Below, piece after piece: positions 13,846-17,775 of a stretch of 17,775 bases of DNA. The notes beneath the pieces are model-generated. The model was not told the origin of the DNA, searched no databases, and worked only from the letters and a program-made list of their open reading frames with translations. The translations under genes and the position numbers were made by a program. Position 1 is the first letter of the stretch. Every line of letters starts with the position of its first letter. This stretch comes from Oscillospiraceae bacterium (GTDB lineage Bacteria; Bacillota; Clostridia; Oscillospirales; Acutalibacteraceae). Location of the stretch: positions 2,671 to 20,445 of the forward strand of contig DXWE01000009.1 of the NCBI GenBank assembly GCA_019417045.1. Reading direction: 5' to 3'.

Positions 13846-14391
13846 ATGAACGAAGCGGTACAGGAATTTATCGAACAGCAAAAGCAGGAGGAGCAAAAGC
13901 AGCGGCATCTAATCTCGCTCGGTCTGTGTGACCGTGTCTATGCACCCGTAGGCGCCGGCTTTTCGCCGGCGTATCCGGAATGCGATTACTCCACGACCCC
14001 ACCACGGCACTATAAACTGGTGGCGAAGTCCCTTACGGATGAAGAGTACGCGGCGGTCTGCCAATGGGCACAAAACAGCCAGCCGGCGCAGCCGGAACTC
14101 CCGGCCTATACCCTGGTCCCCCTCCACTCCATTGAAAACCACAGTACAGTAGAACGCGTGCTGAAAGTGTTTGCTATTGTCCTGGCGGTCCTCGGGCTGA
14201 TCGCTGGGTTCCTGGTGAGAGGCGACGACACGGATCTACGGGAACCATCCTGGACGTTCTCCCTGATCCTGTGGGCCTCGACGGCGGTTTTCTGCGCCTT
14301 GTTATGGGGATTTGCCGAGATTATCCGGTATCTGTTCGAACTCACGGCAAAGCACTACCGGTTGATGCCTGTTTCCAGGAAGGATTCCTGA
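13846..14391 (+). CDS. Hypothetical protein with two predicted membrane helices
   Basis: 181 residues. I do not recognise a named family. The N-terminal 20 residues are Glu/Gln/Lys-rich (likely helical) and are followed by HLISLGLCDRVYAP and later KSLTDEEYAAVCQWA. This resembles small clostridial proteins of unknown function that carry a 'LIxLGL...DEEYxxI' pattern (memory, unverified). Two hydrophobic helices lie at about 105-124 and 137-158, separated by a short charged loop, with a basic C-terminus. GAGGGGA (13831-13837) is a good ribosome-binding site 8 nt before the ATG. There is a perfect 7-bp hairpin inside the gene at 13953-13971. The gene has its own terminator downstream, and codon use looks like the neighbours', so it is probably real. 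No function is assigned. Confidence 0.75.
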   Translation: MNEAVQEFIEQQKQEEQKQRHLISLGLCDRVYAPVGAGFSPAYPECDYSTTPPRHYKLVAKSLTDEEYAAVCQWAQNSQPAQPELPAYTLVPLHSIENHSTVERVLKVFAIVLAVLGLIAGFLVRGDDTDLREPSWTFSLILWASTAVFCALLWGFAEIIRYLFELTAKHYRLMPVSRKDS

Positions 14392-14411
14392 TATTCCCTC
14401 CAGGCAGCGAG

Positions 14412-14446
14412 GCAGGGCGCCGCAATGCGGCGCCCTGCGTTCTTTT
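14412..14446 (+). terminator. Strong terminator after the two-TM hypothetical gene
   Basis: A perfect 12-bp stem, GCAGGGCGCCGC (14412-14423) with GCGGCGCCCTGC (14427-14438), has a 3-nt loop and is followed by GTTCTTTTA. It starts 21 nt after the stop. The minus strand lacks a T-run on the far side, so it is not an obvious terminator for the convergent serC operon. Confidence 0.9.
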
Positions 14447-14524
14447 ATGTGTCCTGCCCTCTTTTGTGTTCCTGCGTTCTTTTGGCGACCCGCCTCTTTC
14501 GGGCGTCCTGCCCTCTTTCCCGTT
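14434..14524. repeat. Degenerate 18-bp tandem repeat, about five units
   Basis: Units start at 14434 (19 bp), 14453, 14471, 14489 and 14507 (18 bp each). The core is CCTGC-(G/C)(T/C)TCTTT. Units 1 and 3 share CCTGCGTTCTTTT, and units 2 and 5 share CCTGCCCTCTTT. Unit 4 is the most diverged. Unit 1 begins inside the right arm of the terminator above, so the array looks like a duplicated terminator tail. It lies between convergent genes and is not inside any gene I accept. Confidence 0.7.
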
Positions 14525-14554
14525 CTGTGGCCGGGGAGGCCTGCTCTCCTCCCT

Positions 14555-15364
14555 TTATCCCAAGACCCACATTTTGACGATCGCGATCCACTCCCGGATC
14601 CAATACCCCGGCAGCAGCGACCAGGACGTGTCACACGACAGGGCATACACCACCGGAAACCCGGCCTCCCTGGCATACTGCTGGCCCCGGTACTGGTGGA
14701 ACTCCTGCGTCACCACGGCGATCGAGAGCGGCAATCCTTCCTCTTGCGCAAGCGCCAGGGAGAACTGAAGGTTTTCCCGCGTGTTGCGGGATTCCCCCTC
14801 CTCGTAAATCCGGTTCGCCTCGATCCCAAGCTCCCGCAGATAGGCCGCCATGACGGCCGCTTCGGTATACTCCTCGTTTGGGCCCCGGCCGCCCGATACG
14901 ATACAGCGGGAGGCGGGGTGCGCCCGCAGATAGTCGGCTGCGACGGTCAGCCGGTCGGCGAGCATCGCACTCGGGCGGTCGCCGTTGATCCCCGCGCCGA
15001 GCACTACCACCGTCACGTCGCCCTCCGGCGGCGCACTGTTCGCTGCCGCGACCATCCAGCCCGACAGCACGGCGCACAGAGCCACCCCCGCAGCTACCAC
15101 GATCCCCGCCACACACAGCACCGCCCGCTTCCAGCGGACCCGCCATCCCCGGATCAGCACCTGCTTGCAATACGGCGCCCAGACGGCGGCAAACAGCAGC
15201 AGCGCACCGAGCGCGACGCACACGATCGTTCCGACATGCTGCACCCCGCCAAAGACCATCGGGCCCAGCCCCACGGCAAAAAAATACACCGCCAGTCCCG
15301 CGGTAGAGAGCCGCAGGACGGCGGTGAGAATCCGCTTGCCGGTAATCAGACCGCGCCGGCGCAT
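14555..15364 (-). CDS. DUF218/YdcF-ElyC-SanA family membrane protein
   Basis: 269 residues. Hydrophobic helices at about 14-36, 43-63 and 80-103 anchor a DUF218 domain. Signature blocks are VVVLGAGINGDRPSAMLADRL (split by eye at 119-139), CIVSGGRG at 154-161, YTEAAVMAAYLRELGI, E-SRNTRENLQFS and VVTQEFHQYR. The protein ends in a hydrophobic stretch (PGYWIREWIAIVKMW). Members such as E. coli ElyC and SanA affect envelope and peptidoglycan integrity, but the biochemical activity is unsettled, so I assign none. The ATG lies 3 nt after the serA stop with no clear ribosome-binding site, which suggests coupled translation. It is the last gene of the serC-serA operon. I see no convincing terminator downstream on the minus strand. 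Confidence 0.88.
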   Translation of the reverse strand: MRRRGLITGKRILTAVLRLSTAGLAVYFFAVGLGPMVFGGVQHVGTIVCVALGALLLFAAVWAPYCKQVLIRGWRVRWKRAVLCVAGIVVAAGVALCAVLSGWMVAAANSAPPEGDVTVVVLGAGINGDRPSAMLADRLTVAADYLRAHPASRCIVSGGRGPNEEYTEAAVMAAYLRELGIEANRIYEEGESRNTRENLQFSLALAQEEGLPLSIAVVTQEFHQYRGQQYAREAGFPVVYALSCDTSWSLLPGYWIREWIAIVKMWVLG

Positions 15365-15367
15365 CCG

Positions 15368-16528
15368 TCAGACGATCTTGCGCAGCCGGATCACGCCGTC
15401 GATCGCCTGGATTTTCTGCAGGCAGTCGTCCCCCGGGATGGCGTCCACATCCAGCAGGGTGTAGGCGTACTCCTTTTTGGAGCGGTTGTTCATCGAGTCG
15501 ATGTTGATCCCGAGCTCGCCAAGTACCCCGCTGATCTTGGTCAGCATGTTCGGCTCGTTGCGGTGCAGCACGCACACGCGGCACACGGTGCCCCGCTCCA
15601 CCTTCATGTCCGGATAGTTGACCGAATGGGTGATGTTGCCGTTTTCGAGATAATCGATCATCTCGTCGGCCGCCATCATCGCACAGTTGTCCTCGCTCTC
15701 GGGCGTGGACGCGCCCAGATGCGGGGTGACGAGGATCTTCTCCACCCCCAGCACCTCTTCGCTCGGGAAATCCACCGAATAGGAGGCCACCTTGCCGCTC
15801 TCGATCGCCCGCTTCATCGCCGGCACATCCACCAGCTCGCCGCGGGAGAAGTTGAAGATCCGCACGCCGTCCTTCATGCTGTTCAGCGTCGTCTCGTTGA
15901 TGAAAGCGCGGGTGTCGTTTGTCAGCGGCACATGCATGGTGATGTAATCGCACTCGGCAAAGATCTGCTCATACCCGGTCGCGTGGCGGATCGCGCGGGA
16001 CAGATCCCACGCGTGCTCCACCGAGAGGTACGGGTCGTACCCATATACCTCCATGCCAAGCGACTTGGCCGCGTTCGCCACCAGCACGCCGATGGCGCCG
16101 AGCCCGATCACCCCGAGCTTTTTGCCCTTGATCTCCGGGCCGACGAACTGGCTCTTGCCCTTTTCGGTCAGCTTGCCGACCGCGTCGCCCTGGCCTTTGA
16201 GGGTCTGGGCCCGCTCCATGCCGCTCACCAGGTTGCGGGAGGCGGCGAGCATGGCGGCGATCACGAGCTCCTTCACCGCGTTTGCGTTCGCACCGGGGGT
16301 GTTAAACACCACGATCCCCTGCTCGCTGCACTTGTCGATCGGGATGTTGTTCACCCCGGCGCCCGCCCGGGCGATCGCCAGCAGCGAGGCGGGCAGCTCC
16401 ATCTCATGCATGGCGGCGGAGCGCACCAGCACCCCGTCCGGGTTCTGGACCGCGTCTCCCACCGTGTACTGCGCGCCGAATTTGCCAAGCCCGCAGGCTG
16501 CGATCTTATTCAAAGTCAGTATGTTCAT
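15368..16528 (-). CDS. serA: D-3-phosphoglycerate dehydrogenase with C-terminal ACT domain
   Basis: 386 residues, the short SerA form. It oxidises 3-phosphoglycerate to 3-phosphohydroxypyruvate with NAD, the first step of serine synthesis. The NAD-binding GLGAIG is at 142-147, with the cofactor-binding acid Asp165 in YGYDPY. Catalytic-type Arg229 (NFSRGELVD) and His270 (TPHLGAST) are present. An ACT-type domain spans about 314-386 and may sense serine. The active-site neighbourhood SRGELVDVPA differs mildly from the common ARGGIVDE form. The ribosome-binding site AGAAAGGGGA precedes the ATG. It lies 32 nt after serC, so the pair forms a pathway operon. Confidence 0.95.
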   Translation of the reverse strand: MNILTLNKIAACGLGKFGAQYTVGDAVQNPDGVLVRSAAMHEMELPASLLAIARAGAGVNNIPIDKCSEQGIVVFNTPGANANAVKELVIAAMLAASRNLVSGMERAQTLKGQGDAVGKLTEKGKSQFVGPEIKGKKLGVIGLGAIGVLVANAAKSLGMEVYGYDPYLSVEHAWDLSRAIRHATGYEQIFAECDYITMHVPLTNDTRAFINETTLNSMKDGVRIFNFSRGELVDVPAMKRAIESGKVASYSVDFPSEEVLGVEKILVTPHLGASTPESEDNCAMMAADEMIDYLENGNITHSVNYPDMKVERGTVCRVCVLHRNEPNMLTKISGVLGELGINIDSMNNRSKKEYAYTLLDVDAIPGDDCLQKIQAIDGVIRLRKIV

Positions 16529-16560
16529 GACCGAAATCCCCTTTCTATCCTCCGCACGCG

Positions 16561-17646
16561 TCAGGCGTTGTCCGCCTCAAACGCCCTCATGAACTCGACG
16601 AGCTTTTCGACGCCCTCGACCGGCATCGCGTTGTAGATCGAGGCGCGCATGCCGCCGACCGTGCGGTGGCCCTTCAGGTTGACAAAACCCGCCGCAGCCG
16701 CCTCTTTGACGAATTTCGCATCCAGCTCCTCGTTGCCCGTGACAAACGGGACGTTCATAATAGACCGGTCCTCTTTCACGACCGTGCCGCGGAACAGCTT
16801 GGAACTGTCGAGGAAATCATAGAGCAGCCCGGCCTTTTTGACGTTGCGCTCCTTCATCTTCTCCAGTCCGCCGATGTCGTTTTTGATCCACTCGAGCACC
16901 AGCTTCGCAATATAGATCGGGTAGCACGGCGGGGTGTTGTACATCGAGCCGTTGTCCGCATGGATCTGATAGTTGAACATGGTGGGTGTCATCTCGCGCG
17001 CGTGGCCGATCAGGTCCTCCCGCACGATCACCACCGTCAGGCCCGCCGGGGCCATGTTCTTCTGCGCGCCCGCATAGAGCAGCCCGAATTTCGACACGTC
17101 GATCGGCTCGGACAGGATGCAGGAGGACACGTCCGCCACCAGCGGCACATCGCCGGTCTGCGGCAGCTCATGGTACACGGTGCCGTAGATCGTATTATTC
17201 AGGCAGATGTGGAAATAATCCGCGTCTTTGGTGAAGGTGGCCGGATCCAGCTTCGGGATATAGGAAAACGTCTTGTCCTTGGAGCTGGCGACCACGTTCG
17301 CCTGCCCATACCGCGCGGCCTCCTGATACGCCTTGTTCGCCCACTGGCCGGTGATGACAAAGTCCGCCTTGCCGCTGCCGTTCATCAGGTTCAGAGGGAT
17401 CATGGCAAACTGGGAGGAGGCGCCGCCCTGTAAGAACAGCACTTTATAGTTGTCCGGAATCCCCATGACCTCGCGCAGGAGCGCCTCGCACTCCTTGATG
17501 ATCGCGTCATAGGTCTTGGAGCGGTGGGACATCTCCATCACCGACTGGCCGCTGCCGTGATAATCCAGCATTTCGTCCGCCGCAATCCGCAGGACGCTTT
17601 CCGGCAATACCGAAGGGCCCGCCGAGAAATTGTACACTCTTGCCAT
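16561..17646 (-). CDS. serC: Phosphoserine aminotransferase SerC
   Basis: 361 residues, a class V PLP aminotransferase. It converts 3-phosphohydroxypyruvate and glutamate to phosphoserine (second step of serine synthesis). The start NFSAGPSVLPESVL is diagnostic. PLP-binding Lys196 is in YAGAQKNMAPAG. MEMSHRS and the C-terminal GHRTVGGMRASIYNAM block fit the family. I place the start at the ATG of MARVYN because GGAGGT sits 7 nt upstream. Upstream in-frame ATG and TTG codons overlap that ribosome-binding site. It is the first gene of the minus-strand operon serC-serA-DUF218. A separate phosphatase (SerB) would be needed and is not in the window. Confidence 0.97.
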   Translation of the reverse strand: MARVYNFSAGPSVLPESVLRIAADEMLDYHGSGQSVMEMSHRSKTYDAIIKECEALLREVMGIPDNYKVLFLQGGASSQFAMIPLNLMNGSGKADFVITGQWANKAYQEAARYGQANVVASSKDKTFSYIPKLDPATFTKDADYFHICLNNTIYGTVYHELPQTGDVPLVADVSSCILSEPIDVSKFGLLYAGAQKNMAPAGLTVVIVREDLIGHAREMTPTMFNYQIHADNGSMYNTPPCYPIYIAKLVLEWIKNDIGGLEKMKERNVKKAGLLYDFLDSSKLFRGTVVKEDRSIMNVPFVTGNEELDAKFVKEAAAAGFVNLKGHRTVGGMRASIYNAMPVEGVEKLVEFMRAFEADNA

Positions 17647-17677
17647 GTCCATTACCTCCAAAAGTCAGATTGCTTTT

Positions 17678-17706
17678 ATTCTACTCTTTTTTTAGGATTC
17701 CGTCAA
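17678..17706 (-). promoter_or_regulatory. Sigma-A-type promoter of the serC operon
   Basis: On the minus strand TTGACG (17706-17701), a 17-nt spacer and TAGAAT (17683-17678). The start would be near 17671, leaving a leader of about 25 nt. That is too short for a T-box or riboswitch, so control, if any, acts at the promoter or through the ACT domain of SerA. Confidence 0.78.
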
Positions 17707-17709
17707 TCC

Positions 17710-17752
17710 AAAAACGGGATTTCTTCCATTTTTTCAGGCTTTTCCCGTTTTT
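17710..17752. repeat. 10-bp inverted repeat directly upstream of the serC promoter
   Basis: AAAAACGGGA (17710-17719) and TCCCGTTTTT (17743-17752) are perfect complements with a 23-nt spacer. The repeat sits just upstream of the -35. It could be a weak bidirectional terminator (the arms end in A/T runs) for a gene beyond the right edge, or an operator. The sequence does not decide. Confidence 0.5.
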
Positions 17753-17775
17753 CCCCGCAGCGCCGCCCACAGCAC
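17734..17775 (-). CDS. Possible C-terminal end of an upstream gene (off the right edge)
   Basis: On the minus strand the frame from the window edge reads VLWAALRGKTGKA and ends at TGA (17736-17734). The stretch 17753-17775 is GC-rich like coding DNA here, in contrast to the AT-rich spacer that follows, and the inverted repeat could be its terminator. Thirteen codons are too few to name a family or be certain. Confidence 0.22.
   Translation of the reverse strand: MLWAALRGKTGKA

Noticed and set aside
13953..13971. CGCCGGC-TTTTC-GCCGGCG hairpin as a terminator or REP-like element
   Set aside because: It lies inside the two-TM hypothetical gene, has no T-run after it and has no other copies in the window.
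14447..16636. A 729-codon open frame on the plus strand opposite the DUF218 and serA genes
   Set aside because: The opposite strand encodes clear SerA and DUF218 motifs. The plus-strand product has no recognisable domain and its composition is that of an antisense shadow.
1..17775. Mobile elements, CRISPR arrays, tRNA or rRNA genes, toxin-antitoxin or defence genes
   Set aside because: I looked for transposase or integrase motifs, regular direct repeats with spacers, and cloverleaf or rRNA-like segments, and saw none. The gene content is housekeeping.

Overview
The window carries an almost complete division and cell wall (dcw) cluster from a GC-rich, spore-forming member of the Clostridia, probably an Oscillospirales-type organism. 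An alpha/beta-type small acid-soluble spore protein gene, a SpoVD-like PBP and SpoVE/FtsW support a spore former. The DNPR motif in MurE points to meso-diaminopimelate peptidoglycan. The genus cannot be fixed from the sequence alone.

Layout. Positions 1-106 (minus) are the first 35 codons of a MurT-like lipid II amidation ligase, with a strong sigma-A-type promoter at 156-185 reading leftward. A spore protein gene (311-502, plus) follows and ends in a clean terminator. The dcw operon then starts from a promoter at 645-673, directly followed by four TGGTG boxes on an exact 10-bp period (684-718), a likely MraZ operator. Gene order on the plus strand is mraZ, rsmH, ftsL, spoVD/PBP, murE, mraY, ftsW/spoVE, murG, a 308-bp structured gap with a terminator-like hairpin, murA, divIB/ftsQ, a 173-bp promoter region, then ftsZ and a strong terminator. 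A two-TM hypothetical gene (13846-14391) follows with its own terminator and a short 18-bp tandem repeat.

On the minus strand is a convergent operon read from the right edge: serC, serA, and a DUF218/YdcF-ElyC-like membrane protein gene whose start lies 3 nt after the serA stop. A promoter for it is visible at 17678-17706.

How the genes work together. MurA makes the first committed UDP-sugar, MurE adds diaminopimelate, MraY and MurG build lipid II, and the SEDS protein plus the class B PBP polymerise and cross-link it at the septum. FtsL and DivIB are the division scaffold and FtsZ is the ring. RsmH modifies 16S rRNA and MraZ represses the operon. murB, murC, murD, murF and ftsA are absent from this stretch. 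I found no mobile element, CRISPR array, tRNA or rRNA. No wholly new system is evident. The most interesting items are regulatory (MraZ operator, two attenuator-like intergenic regions, a possible sigma-H site at ftsZ) and a cysteine pair in the PBP that matches the SpoVD redox switch.
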